64,000 bases of DNA from Leadbetterella sp035299025. Its GTDB lineage: Bacteria > Bacteroidota > Bacteroidia > Cytophagales > Spirosomataceae. The DNA is taken from positions 62,001 through 126,000 of the forward strand of contig DATGXK010000014.1 in assembly GCA_035299025.1 (NCBI GenBank), read 5' to 3'. Shown here one piece after another: positions 1 to 7,680 of the stretch (the first letter of the stretch is position 1; every line of letters begins with the position of its first letter). The position numbers were made by a program, and so were the translations under genes. The notes beneath the pieces are model-generated. The model searched no databases. It was given only the letters and a program-made list of their open reading frames with translations, and was not told the DNA's origin.

Positions 1-100
1 AGTTTTGGATTCAGAATATTCTGCGGTTATTCAACAGGCAGGAAACCGGGTTTGGTCTGTGCAGGCGGTTATTAAGAAGATTTTGGAGGAGATGATATAA
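1..100 (+). CDS. C-terminal end of an unidentified protein (cut by window start)
   Basis: Reading from base 2, 32 codons run without interruption to a TAA at 98-100. The peptide ends in an amphipathic, helix-like stretch (VQAVIKKILEEMI). It is too short to assign to a family, and I do not recognise it. It is followed directly by the repeat array at 102-370, so the array lies between this gene and the GxxExxY gene. Confidence 0.5.
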   Translation, partial: VLDSEYSAVIQQAGNRVWSVQAVIKKILEEMI

Positions 101-101
101 A

Positions 102-370
102 TTTAACATGAAGAAAATGAAGGGATTAAGGGCACTAAGTCTCTTCATGTTCTTCATTGTCTTAATACCTTCATTTTAGAAAAAATGTTTTGTATAATTT
201 TAACATGAAGAAAGTAAAGGGATTAAGGACATTAAGAAACTTCATGTTCTTCATTTCTTAATATCTTCATGTTTGAAAAATTAGTCGTTATCGTTTTAAC
301 ATGAAGAAAGTGAAGGGATTAAAGACATTAAGAAACTTCATGCTCATCATTTCTTAATAACTTCATGAAA
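102..370. repeat. Array of three ~75-base palindromic repeats, period ~96-97
   Basis: Three imperfect copies start at 102, 199 and 295, each opening with TTTAACATGAAGAAA. Each copy of about 73-76 bases is followed by about 20-25 less conserved bases. Every unit is a nested inverted repeat. In the second copy, CATGAAG (204-210) pairs with CTTCATG (265-271), and TTAAGAAA (232-239) pairs with TTTCTTAA (254-261). The last copy ends about 25 bases before the start codon of the GxxExxY gene. The differences between copies mostly leave the outer arms intact, which suggests a selected RNA or DNA structure. It is not a CRISPR array: the repeats are too long, too divergent and internally palindromic. 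Confidence 0.8.
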
Positions 371-394
371 GAAAAAAATTAAACTAAAATCACA

Positions 395-799
395 ATGACA
401 AAAAAGAAAATCACACAGTTGTCTTATGAAATTATGAACGCTGCCATTGAAGTTCACAATGCCCTAGGTCCAGGTTTATTAGAAAGCGTATATGAAAAAT
501 GTTTGAAACATGAATTAATAAGTAGAGGGCATTTTGTGTCCTCTCAAATCTTGGTTCCAATTGATTACAAAGGAATAAATCTAGAAGCAGAGTTAAGAAT
601 TGATTTATTAGTGGATGATTTGGTTGTGGTGGAGGTAAAAGCCGTGGAAAATCTTCATCCAGTTTATGAAGCTCAAGTATTGACTTACATGAAATTATTG
701 AAAAAGCCGCAAGGATTGGTAATCAACTTTTTTTCAAGAAAATTAAAGGAGAGCTATATTCCATTGGTAAATGAGTTTTTCAGACAACTACCAGATTGA
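395..799 (+). CDS. GxxExxY family protein (PD-(D/E)XK nuclease-like)
   Basis: The 134-residue protein carries the family signature G27-L-L-E30-S-V-Y33 in the stretch GPGLLESVYEKCL. It also has a nuclease-like core: D70 in RIDLLV, then E80-V-K82 in VVVEVKA, then Q94 and TYM. This matches the PDDEXK_3 fold, for which endonuclease activity is suspected but the role is unknown. The length is normal for the family, which is often found in several copies per genome. The gene follows the palindromic repeat array immediately, so array and gene may be one unit. No signal peptide or membrane segment is visible. The ATG is the only sensible start. The family call is secure; function is open. Confidence 0.9.
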   Translation: MTKKKITQLSYEIMNAAIEVHNALGPGLLESVYEKCLKHELISRGHFVSSQILVPIDYKGINLEAELRIDLLVDDLVVVEVKAVENLHPVYEAQVLTYMKLLKKPQGLVINFFSRKLKESYIPLVNEFFRQLPD

Positions 800-879
800 A
801 TCTGTAAGATATCTCATTCAACATATTTTGATTTAGAAAAAACATCTAGAACTACCCAATTATTGCTATAAGAATACTT

Positions 880-887
880 TATATTTG
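880..887 (+). promoter_or_regulatory. Bacteroidota -7 element TATATTTG before DJ-1 gene
   Basis: TATATTTG matches the TAnnTTTG consensus exactly and lies 26 bases before the ATG at 914. No clear TTTG is seen at the expected upstream distance, so only half of the promoter is supported. Confidence 0.45.
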
Positions 888-913
888 TTCTTTATTCAAC
901 CTAACTTAATACA

Positions 914-1477
914 ATGTCAAATAAAGGAAAAATTCTTATTATCACTGGCGATGCTGGCGAAGGCTACGAATGTTTATATGGCAAGCACCGCTTTGAAGAA
1001 GCTGGTTATGAATCAGTTATTGCAGCACCAAGTGTAAAAAGACTCAATTTGGTTATTCATGATTTTGAGCCAGGCTGGGATACTTATGTTGAAAAACCCG
1101 GCTACATGGTGGAGTCGGACATTGCGTTTGATGATGTAAAAGTTGAGGAATATTTGGCCGTTTTGATTTTGGGTGGAAGAGCACCAGAGTTTTTACGGCA
1201 CAATGATAAAGTTATAGAAATTGTAAGAACATTCGACAAAGCCGACAAATTTATCTTCTCTATTTGTCACGGAATTCAAATTCTCACAGCCGCAGGTTTG
1301 GTTAAAGACAAAACGGTTACTTGCTACGAAAACGTGCGTTTCGAAGTAGAAGCTTGTGGAGGCAATTTTGTAGGTAAAAACGAAGCCGTGAGAGATGGAA
1401 GATACGTTTCTGGCCAAACGTGGCAATCGCATCCCGATTTTTATAGAATGGTTTTTGAGTGTTTGGAGGAGGGGTGA
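914..1477 (+). CDS. DJ-1/PfpI family protein
   Basis: The 187-residue single-domain protein has the DJ-1/PfpI flavodoxin-like fold. The strand-turn LIITGDAGEGYE supplies a candidate acidic partner near residue 16, and the nucleophile elbow is FSICHGIQIL with C118-H119. LILGGRAPEFL (residues 84-94) is the typical second glycine loop. Members include cysteine peptidases, glyoxalase III-type enzymes and redox-stress chaperones, and the sequence alone does not choose among them. No signal peptide is present, so a cytoplasmic location is expected. The gene stands alone, with TATATTTG upstream and a 180-base non-coding stretch after it. Confidence 0.9.
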   Translation: MSNKGKILIITGDAGEGYECLYGKHRFEEAGYESVIAAPSVKRLNLVIHDFEPGWDTYVEKPGYMVESDIAFDDVKVEEYLAVLILGGRAPEFLRHNDKVIEIVRTFDKADKFIFSICHGIQILTAAGLVKDKTVTCYENVRFEVEACGGNFVGKNEAVRDGRYVSGQTWQSHPDFYRMVFECLEEG

Positions 1478-1657
1478 AGCGAATCAGTAATTCGGTCTGA
1501 AGACGGATAGTCACTCGTGCTTAGTCCGAAGACCAAGAACATCAGGGGTGCGTATCGGTGGTTCTATCTCAAGATCTAGTGCGGTTAGATTGACGTATTC
1601 AGACTAAACAGAACTTCAATTTCCTTAATTTATAGTAGTTTCAAAAAATCTATTTTT
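1478..1657. other. Non-coding gap with short degenerate repeat
   Basis: No convincing ORF or tRNA fold is seen. GTCTGAAGAC (1495-1504) and GTCCGAAGAC (1524-1533) are near-identical 10-base sequences 29 bases apart. They may be remnants of an intergenic repeat element, but only one locus is visible here. Confidence 0.35.
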
Positions 1658-2182
1658 ATGCTACCAATTGAACTTACCCGGGAACCGAAATTCTTTGCGA
1701 ATGATGAATTTTGGGAAGAATTTATTAATCAAATAGGAAAATATGCAAAGATAATTGATAAAGACTTTTTGAGCCAAATATGTTACGAACATGCTCATAG
1801 ATTTAACTATCAATTTCCCAAATTTGATATTAATAAAAATCAAATAATTCGAGTTCATAAAACAGCCCAAGAAATACTAAATGAGATAAAATATGAGTCT
1901 GGACAAGAATTAACTTTTCACTTTGACAATGTTAATAATTACTTATTAAATCCACAAAATGAAATTAATCATGACGTTTTAAAATATATTCTTGATAAAG
2001 GAACTTGGAGCTTTCCTCCAGTTATTATTAAATATAATTTGGCTTTAAAATTAGGATGTAAAAAAGCAGGATGTCCAATTTATTTAATTGAAGGGACTCA
2101 TCGTGTTTCCTACATAATAAGGCTAGTAGAAGTGGGGATTATTTCAAAAGATAGTAAACACGAATTTCTGGAAATTATCTAG
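1658..2182 (+). CDS. Hypothetical protein with possible ParB-like C-terminal motif
   Basis: This 174-residue protein is not recognised. It has no signal peptide or membrane segment. The C-terminal third reads PPVIIKY, then PIYLIEGTHRVSYI (about residues 141-154). This resembles the G-x-H-R motif of ParB/sulfiredoxin-like nucleotide-binding domains (as in 'vIDGnHR'), but the rest of the domain is not obvious. The DNA is noticeably richer in A and T than the genes around it, and the gene has no operon partner, which fits recent acquisition. Start chosen at the ATG at 1658. A role in a toxin, DNA-modification or defence setting is possible but unsupported. Confidence 0.6.
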   Translation: MLPIELTREPKFFANDEFWEEFINQIGKYAKIIDKDFLSQICYEHAHRFNYQFPKFDINKNQIIRVHKTAQEILNEIKYESGQELTFHFDNVNNYLLNPQNEINHDVLKYILDKGTWSFPPVIIKYNLALKLGCKKAGCPIYLIEGTHRVSYIIRLVEVGIISKDSKHEFLEII

Positions 2183-2313
2183 ATTATCTCCTATTAGAAT
2201 TACATATTTATAAAATAGAAGTTTCACCAAACATGTTTAAAGTAACCTGTTTTAATTATTTACTATCCAACATTTTCCTGACATCGACGCTAGATAAACA
2301 GGATTTTTACCCC

Positions 2314-2952
2314 TCACTTTCCAACCACCACCGCAGGATTTCCAAAAACAGTTGCTCCTTCTTTTACATCTTCAATGACCACAGAACCGGCTCCAATTCG
2401 TGCGTTTTTACCTATTTTTATGCCTGAAACAAGGATTGCTCCACTGCCTATAAAGGCTCCGTTTTCTATTGTTACTTCGGCATTGATGATGGCTCCGTTG
2501 CCTATTTCTACAAATTCGCCAACTTCGGCTTGGGTGTCAACTACTGCATTTGAGAGAATTATCGTGTGATTTCCTATTTTTGCCCCTTGATTTACCACAG
2601 CTCCCGCTGCTATCAAAATTCCATGTCCAAGTTCAGCGTCTTCAGATACTATTGCTTTTCCGTGTATAGCATTAACCGGCATTGTTTTTCTTCTTTCCAA
2701 AAGCATTTTTACTACTTTCTCTTTGTGAGTTTTGTTTTCTAAAGCCACAAACGCCTCGGTTTTATTGCCGATGATTTTCAGAAAGCCGTCGTCTGCTGGA
2801 TCTCCTAGAACCAAAACTTCAGAAATTTCTGTGTTATGTTTCTTTTTGTCCTCGTCCAAAAAGCCATAAATGAGCACTTCATTGCTACTAAATATATCTA
2901 AGGCTATTCTGCCGAGATTGCCGGCACCAAATATTACAACTGGATTTTTCAT
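2314..2952 (-). CDS. NeuD/PglD-like sugar O- or N-acyltransferase (left-handed beta-helix)
   Basis: The 212-residue protein has an N-terminal Rossmann-like half (VIFGAGNLGRIALDI, then GFLDED) followed by hexapeptide repeats from about residue 95 to the end (IGNHTIILSNAVVDTQ, IGNGAIINAEV, IGSGAILVSG, IGKNARIGAGS). This is the layout of PglD and NeuD, which acetylate amino sugars or sialic acid during glycan synthesis using acetyl-CoA. No glycan cluster surrounds it, so the substrate cannot be named. The final GNPAVVVGK is a common C-terminus of the fold. A -7 element, TAGTTTTG on the minus strand, lies at 2972-2979. Confidence 0.85.
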   Translation of the reverse strand: MKNPVVIFGAGNLGRIALDIFSSNEVLIYGFLDEDKKKHNTEISEVLVLGDPADDGFLKIIGNKTEAFVALENKTHKEKVVKMLLERRKTMPVNAIHGKAIVSEDAELGHGILIAAGAVVNQGAKIGNHTIILSNAVVDTQAEVGEFVEIGNGAIINAEVTIENGAFIGSGAILVSGIKIGKNARIGAGSVVIEDVKEGATVFGNPAVVVGK

Positions 2953-2971
2953 CTACTTCAAATTTTTTCTG

Positions 2972-2979
2972 CAAAACTA
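2972..2979 (-). promoter_or_regulatory. -7 element TAGTTTTG for the NeuD-like gene
   Basis: The plus strand reads CAAAACTA, i.e. TAGTTTTG on the coding strand, 20 bases before the start codon. It fits TAnnTTTG exactly. No matching TTTG is evident about 20 bases further upstream. Confidence 0.45.
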
Positions 2980-3026
2980 ATGATGAATGTGTGATTTAAC
3001 TAATTCGGAAGGTCGTAGCTTTCGAT

Positions 3027-3905
3027 TCATTTACCCCTCAAGGCCTCCTTGTAGATTTTCCTTTGTTTTTTGAAGGTATCTGTGGCAAAGTCAAACAAAA
3101 TATTGAATGCAAAAGGTATATGGTCAGACAAAACACCGCCATAGATGGCCAAATCGAATTCTTTGAGGGCTTCCTCCAGACGTTCGTTTTCGAGGGTTTT
3201 AGTTATTTCGGAGGTCGTCATGGTAGAGTATGGTTTTCTAAGGAGCCACTCCAGATGGTTTTTCCATAGAATCAAGCCCGCCCCTATATTTGGGAAGTTC
3301 TTGGGGTTTTTGCTCAATTTCTTATAGTTCGAGGCAAACTTTTGGTGTTTTTGATTGAATTTCCAGATTTTAATATTTCTCAAAATCAATTTTCCGAAAA
3401 GAGCCCAAAAGACTACAAACGAGATTAGAAAAATTACCAAATAATAGAGGAATTTGGGGAAATTAAAATCTAAAGGAACATTGAAATAGCCAGTCGATTT
3501 TTTTATAACGTGCGTTCGCAAGTCACTATTTTTTAGAGACGAATGAAGCTTAACTGTGGCTGTGTCAGAAAATACATGTCGCTTGGTGCGGAGGATTTTC
3601 ACAGGCAACGAAAGAGCATAAGTGCTGTCAACTTTAAAGGTAATCAGCGTATAAACTACGCTGTCGAGGCTTTTTCCGTTTTGAGTACTAGTTGGAAAAT
3701 AATCAATATCTACTAACTCAAAGGGCTTGAAATTGTAAGTAGAATCTGGAAAAAGAATATCTGTTTTTCCGTTGCTCAAATAGGTTAAGGAGAATGATAT
3801 GGGCTTGCCTATTAGCAAAGAATCGCTATCGAAATAGGCCTTCGGTTTTTGAGCAAAACCTATAGCAGTGAAAAGGAAAAGTATAAGGGTAAGTATTTTT
3901 CTCAT
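3027..3905 (-). CDS. BatD/DUF4381-like membrane protein paired with DUF58
   Basis: The 292-residue protein has a signal peptide (MRKILTLILFLFTAIGFAQ) and a periplasmic beta-rich region of about 130 residues. One membrane helix follows at about 150-175 (FLYYLVIFLISFVVFWALFG), then a basic cytoplasmic tail of about 110 residues. This topology and its place after a DUF58 gene resemble the BatD and DUF4381 proteins of MoxR-Bat operons. No catalytic motif is visible. It overlaps the upstream DUF58 gene by four bases, so the two are almost certainly cotranslated. Neither moxR nor batA/batB lies next to them. Function in the Bat system is inferred from position and topology only. Confidence 0.7.
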   Translation of the reverse strand: MRKILTLILFLFTAIGFAQKPKAYFDSDSLLIGKPISFSLTYLSNGKTDILFPDSTYNFKPFELVDIDYFPTSTQNGKSLDSVVYTLITFKVDSTYALSLPVKILRTKRHVFSDTATVKLHSSLKNSDLRTHVIKKSTGYFNVPLDFNFPKFLYYLVIFLISFVVFWALFGKLILRNIKIWKFNQKHQKFASNYKKLSKNPKNFPNIGAGLILWKNHLEWLLRKPYSTMTTSEITKTLENERLEEALKEFDLAIYGGVLSDHIPFAFNILFDFATDTFKKQRKIYKEALRGK

Positions 3906-4762
3906 TTTCTGAATCTGAACAATTGAATTAGGCTGTCGACGTAATCAGACCCAGATTCTATGGATAAATAATTGGCCTTGTTTTGCTTACACAGTCTTTC
4001 GAGATGGCTACTGTTTTCTTCGAAGATATCCTTCATTTCACGCTTGAAAAATCTCGAACTTGTGTTTATCCAGGTAGTTCTTCCAGCTTCTTTGTCGTAA
4101 ACCGGTACTATTCCAAGGCTTGGTAGGTTTATTTCTCGCTTATCGTAAATATGCAATACCACTAAGTCGTGTTTCCTAGCAAGAGCTTTAAGGTTATGTG
4201 CATAATCGTTGTCAAGAAAATCTGAAATCAGAATAATCACACTCTTTCTTTTCAAAATGTTTAAAGCAAAAGCTATGGCTTCCTGTAAGTTAGTTTTTAA
4301 GGAGAGCGGCTCCAACCTAAACATTTTGGAAATAATATTGTATGCTTGCTTCATGCCAGACTCGGGTTTGAGATAAAGCTCTTTTTGGTCCGAAAAACAA
4401 TACAAACCCACTTGGCTGGCTTCTTTTATGGCCGAAAGCGTGAGTACACCACAAATTTCTTTTGCGGTGTCTATTTTCAGTGAACCGTCTTTGCCGACAT
4501 CCTGAGAGCCGCTCACATCTAGCATAAAAAACACGGTCTGTTCTTTTTCCTCTTTGAAAATCTTTACATAAGCTCCGTGTCCTTTGGCTGTGGCTACCCA
4601 GTCTATGGCACGCACATCGTCACCGTATTGATAGGTTCGAAGGTCGCTAAATTCCAAGCCAGTGCCTTTAAAAACCGAGCTAAAGTTGCCATTCAGATGC
4701 GAATTGACAGCTTTTCTGATTTTTATTTCGTACTTATTGAGCTTATTGATGATCTCTTTCAC
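3902..4762 (-). CDS. DUF58 domain protein with vWA-type fold
   Basis: This 286-residue cytoplasmic protein shows the DUF58 hallmark GTGLEFSDLRTYQYGDD followed by VRAIDWVATA (about residues 34-60). It then has a von Willebrand A-like metal-site motif, MLDVSGSQ (DxSxS). DUF58 proteins normally work with a MoxR-type AAA+ ATPase in stress resistance and envelope assembly. Here the partner visible is the BatD/DUF4381-like gene, overlapped by four bases at the 3' end. No MoxR is encoded nearby. The ATG at 4762 gives a full-length protein. Confidence 0.9.
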   Translation of the reverse strand: MKEIINKLNKYEIKIRKAVNSHLNGNFSSVFKGTGLEFSDLRTYQYGDDVRAIDWVATAKGHGAYVKIFKEEKEQTVFFMLDVSGSQDVGKDGSLKIDTAKEICGVLTLSAIKEASQVGLYCFSDQKELYLKPESGMKQAYNIISKMFRLEPLSLKTNLQEAIAFALNILKRKSVIILISDFLDNDYAHNLKALARKHDLVVLHIYDKREINLPSLGIVPVYDKEAGRTTWINTSSRFFKREMKDIFEENSSHLERLCKQNKANYLSIESGSDYVDSLIQLFRFRK

Positions 4763-4827
4763 ACGGCCAAACTTTGTGTTTTAACGAAATTTATGAACTT
4801 TGATTTACCCTCTGCCTGATTATTAGC

Positions 4828-4835
4828 TATTTTTG
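4828..4835 (+). promoter_or_regulatory. -7 element TATTTTTG for DUF4296-glycosyltransferase pair
   Basis: TATTTTTG fits TAnnTTTG and ends 26 bases before the TTG start at 4862. The nearest TTTG (4799-4802) is 25 bases upstream, a little beyond the usual spacing. Confidence 0.4.
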
Positions 4836-4861
4836 TTCGTTAATTTTAAAAACTTAATACA

Positions 4862-5206
4862 TTGGGCAAATTTGGCATAAAAATAGTATTTATTTCATTG
4901 ACATGCTTTTTTTCTTGTAAGTCTTCACCTGATGGGGTTATCGACAAAAAAACGATGGCCGCGGTATTGGCGGAGTTAAAAACGACAGAGGCAAAAGTGA
5001 GCAGACTAAATTTGGTAGGGGTAGATTCTTCTAGGGTGGCCTTTAAGTACCTAGAAAGCCAAGTTTACAAAAAATATAAAATCAACCCTAACGAATATTT
5101 GAAAAGCTTTGATTTTTATGCGAAGGACAAAAGACAATTGCTGTCTATTTACAGTCAAGCAGAAAAAATCATCGAGAAAAATAAAAACAATAATACGGTT
5201 TACTGA
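4862..5206 (+). CDS. DUF4296-like lipoprotein
   Basis: The 114-residue protein opens with a hydrophobic stretch and a lipobox-like end (FISLTCFFSC, cysteine near residue 19). A short helical domain follows with LAELKTTEAKV and FDFYAKDKRQLLSIY, as in the Bacteroidota DUF4296 lipoproteins. The start is TTG: there is no in-frame ATG close by, and the signal sequence begins right at this codon. The stop codon abuts the ATG of the glycosyltransferase, so the two form an operon. DUF4296 genes are found near lipid-linked glycosylation genes, but no role is established. Confidence 0.75.
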   Translation: MGKFGIKIVFISLTCFFSCKSSPDGVIDKKTMAAVLAELKTTEAKVSRLNLVGVDSSRVAFKYLESQVYKKYKINPNEYLKSFDFYAKDKRQLLSIYSQAEKIIEKNKNNNTVY

Positions 5207-5935
5207 ATGAAAAATCTGGTAATCATACCTACATATAACGAAATCGAAAACATCGAGGCCATCATCAAAGCGGTTTTCAATCTTCCCGTTTGGTTTGATG
5301 TTTTGATTGTAGACGATGGTTCGCCAGATGGTACGGCTCTGAAAGTAAAGGAACTTCAGCAGCAGTTTCCTTCACAACTGCATTTGGAGGAACGTAAAGG
5401 GAAACAAGGCTTGGGTACGGCCTATATTCATGGTTTTAAGTGGGCATTGGCCAAGGGCTTTCAGTATATTTATGAAATGGACGCCGACTTTTCGCACAAC
5501 CCTGCTGACTTGGTAAAACTATACAAGGCATGTTCAGAAGAAGGAAATGATGTGGCCATAGGTTCTAGATACATCAATGGTGTAAACGTTGTAAACTGGC
5601 CCATTGGCCGAGTTTTGATGTCTTACGGAGCCGGAATTTACGTGAGGTTTTTGACCGGTATGCCTATTATGGACCCTACTGGTGGTTTTATTTGCTATTC
5701 GAGAGGAGTTTTAGAAACTATTCCGCTGGCCCAAATACGGTTTGTAGGTTATGCTTTCCAGATAGAGATGAAATTTAATGCTTATTTGTTCAAATTTAAG
5801 ATAAAAGAAGTGCCTATCATTTTTACTGATAGGACACTCGGACAGTCTAAAATGTCAACCAAAATCTTTCAAGAAGCTGTTTTTGGCGTAGTTATGATGA
5901 AAATCTGGAGTTTGTTTAAGAGTTTCAAAAGATAA
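5207..5935 (+). CDS. Polyprenol monophosphomannose synthase-like glycosyltransferase (GT2)
   Basis: The 242-residue protein has all GT2 dolichyl-phosphate-mannose synthase features: VIIPTYNEIENI at the N-terminus, VDDGSPDGT, GLGTAYIHGF, and the metal-binding DxD motif in EMDADFSHNP. It also has GSRYINGVNV and the C-terminal IIFTDRTLGQSKM. It transfers a sugar from a nucleotide donor to polyprenyl phosphate on the inner membrane face. No C-terminal membrane domain is present, so it is the short, soluble form. It starts directly after the lipoprotein gene. Six bases separate its end from the convergent M20 hydrolase gene. Confidence 0.9.
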   Translation: MKNLVIIPTYNEIENIEAIIKAVFNLPVWFDVLIVDDGSPDGTALKVKELQQQFPSQLHLEERKGKQGLGTAYIHGFKWALAKGFQYIYEMDADFSHNPADLVKLYKACSEEGNDVAIGSRYINGVNVVNWPIGRVLMSYGAGIYVRFLTGMPIMDPTGGFICYSRGVLETIPLAQIRFVGYAFQIEMKFNAYLFKFKIKEVPIIFTDRTLGQSKMSTKIFQEAVFGVVMMKIWSLFKSFKR

Positions 5936-5941
5936 AAACGC

Positions 5942-7579
5942 TTACTTTTTAGCCTTCAAAGCATCCAACTGGTCTTGTCTCACGGTTGGATATTTTATGC
6001 CCAATTGCTCTAAATATGTACTGTATTTGCTAGGGTCATAATGATACTTTTTAAGCTCAGGATTGAAAGTTTGCATTATGCTGGTATTCAACTGAATAGC
6101 TGGCTTATCATCTTTCGAAATCAATGGCGTGTACTTTAGTTCCTTGGTTTGGGTATTGTTGTAATATTCCCAGGCGTCTTTTAGAATCTGAGGTTTGTAG
6201 AGCAAATCCAGAATTGTCATAGCCTCAACCTTCGCACCTGCCGTACAACCTTTATGTGCAATCGGAGTAGCCATGGTGATGGCGTTTGCCCAGTGGTGAC
6301 CTGGCATGCCTGGCATATTTGAAGGATATCTTAGTACAATAGTAGGTAATGACCACGAAATATCAGCGATGTCATCAGAACCACCTTGTCTGATAACCAA
6401 AGGCGAATAAACAGGCTCGGAAACAGAGTCTAATTCCATGGCCAAACCATTGATTTCAGGAGATTTTAATTCTATTTGTGATGCTTTAGCGAGAAGCTGA
6501 TCTTCTTCTGACCATTTTGGTAAACCCACCTTCTTGATATTTTGGTAAGCAGTAGCAGCCAATGCTTTATTGAAATGCCCCGGCCAAGCACTTCCCAGTA
6601 TTTCATAAGTAAACTTAGTGTCCGTCATAAGTGCAGCACCTTCGGCGATTTTTATCCCGTTATCAAATAAATTCTTGATTTTAGGATAAGTTCTTTCTCT
6701 GAAATAGTACCAAACTGTAGCTTTTGATGGAACCACGTTGGGCTGGTCGCCGCCATCAGAAATTACGTAGTGAGACCTTTGTGTAGTTTCCAAATGCTCT
6801 CTTTTGAAGTTCCAGCCGATATTCATTAACTCTACCGCATCCAAGGCACTCTTTCCTCTCCAAGGTGCTCCTGCGGCATGTGCGGCTGCACCTTCAAAAT
6901 GAAATTTAACTGAAACCAAACCCGTGTTTCCGGCATCGCCCCACGAGACTCCAAGATTATTGGCGACATGGGTAAATATACAAGCATCCACATCTTTGAA
7001 ATAGCCTTCTCGCACAAAAATAGCTTTCGTACCAACCTGTTCCTCAGCCACACCCGGCCAAAGCATGAGTGTGCCTGGTATTTTTTCTCTTTCCATAATC
7101 TCTTTCAAAGCCAGAGCGGCAGTAATGTTAAGTGCCTGACCTGAATTATGACCTTCGCCATGGCCCGGAGCACCTTCTACAATTGGATCTTTATAGGCTA
7201 CTCCTGGCTTTTGGGATGCTTTCGGGATGCAATCCACATCGGAGCCGATAGCAATAACGGGTTTACCGCTTCCCCACTTGGCTATCCATGCCGTAGGAAT
7301 ATTAGCGATGCCTTTTTCTACTGTAAAACCTTTCTTTTCTAAAAGTTCGGTGAGGTATTTTGAGGTTTCATACTCTTGAAAGCCCAACTCGCTGAAGCTG
7401 AAAAGCATGTCGTTGATTTCTTGTGTGAGTTTTTGGTTGTTATCTATTTTGGCGACAACCTCTTGTTTCAACAGCTCCAGTTTATCTGGTTCGGCAGGTT
7501 TCTTTTTAGTATTTTTTTGAGAATAGGCATGATTTGCCACAAGCGTGACAAAAAGAAGGAAAAGTATGTTTTTTTTCAT
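5942..7579 (-). CDS. Exported M20 amidohydrolase, AbgB-like
   Basis: The mature protein has M20 metallopeptidase motifs: IAIGSDVDCIPKA, GAPGHGEGHNSGQ, the catalytic-type acidic pair in GVAEEQVG, AHAAGAPWRGKSALDAVEL in the lid domain, and GMPGHHWANAI near the C-terminus. The pattern matches AbgB, the large subunit of p-aminobenzoyl-glutamate hydrolase. No AbgA-like partner is nearby. A signal peptide (MKKNILFLLFVTLVANHAYSQ) indicates export, unlike AbgB, so the substrate is likely a periplasmic N-acyl amino acid or peptide. I chose the ATG at 7579. The longer TTG start at 7606 falls inside a promoter -7 element, and the signal peptide begins at the ATG. Length is 545 residues. Confidence 0.85.
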   Translation of the reverse strand: MKKNILFLLFVTLVANHAYSQKNTKKKPAEPDKLELLKQEVVAKIDNNQKLTQEINDMLFSFSELGFQEYETSKYLTELLEKKGFTVEKGIANIPTAWIAKWGSGKPVIAIGSDVDCIPKASQKPGVAYKDPIVEGAPGHGEGHNSGQALNITAALALKEIMEREKIPGTLMLWPGVAEEQVGTKAIFVREGYFKDVDACIFTHVANNLGVSWGDAGNTGLVSVKFHFEGAAAHAAGAPWRGKSALDAVELMNIGWNFKREHLETTQRSHYVISDGGDQPNVVPSKATVWYYFRERTYPKIKNLFDNGIKIAEGAALMTDTKFTYEILGSAWPGHFNKALAATAYQNIKKVGLPKWSEEDQLLAKASQIELKSPEINGLAMELDSVSEPVYSPLVIRQGGSDDIADISWSLPTIVLRYPSNMPGMPGHHWANAITMATPIAHKGCTAGAKVEAMTILDLLYKPQILKDAWEYYNNTQTKELKYTPLISKDDKPAIQLNTSIMQTFNPELKKYHYDPSKYSTYLEQLGIKYPTVRQDQLDALKAKK

Positions 7580-7603
7580 AGTTTGAGAGAGTTTTTTCTT
7601 TGT

Positions 7604-7611
7604 CAAATATA
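7604..7611 (-). promoter_or_regulatory. -7 element TATATTTG for the M20 hydrolase
   Basis: The plus strand reads CAAATATA. The element begins 25 bases upstream of the ATG at 7579 and covers the alternative TTG, supporting the shorter protein. No good TTTG was found at the -33 position. Confidence 0.5.
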
Positions 7612-7680
7612 TCCAAATTTTGATTTGAGGACTACATTGTCTACCTTTATTTTATTAAACCTTGTCATCAACCCTTTTTT

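Noticed and set aside
102..370. CRISPR array
   Set aside because: Only three units, each about 75 bases, divergent and internally palindromic, with no cas genes and no uniform spacers.
1478..1657. tRNA or small RNA gene
   Set aside because: No cloverleaf arms or TTCGAATC-type T-loop could be found; only a short degenerate repeat is present.
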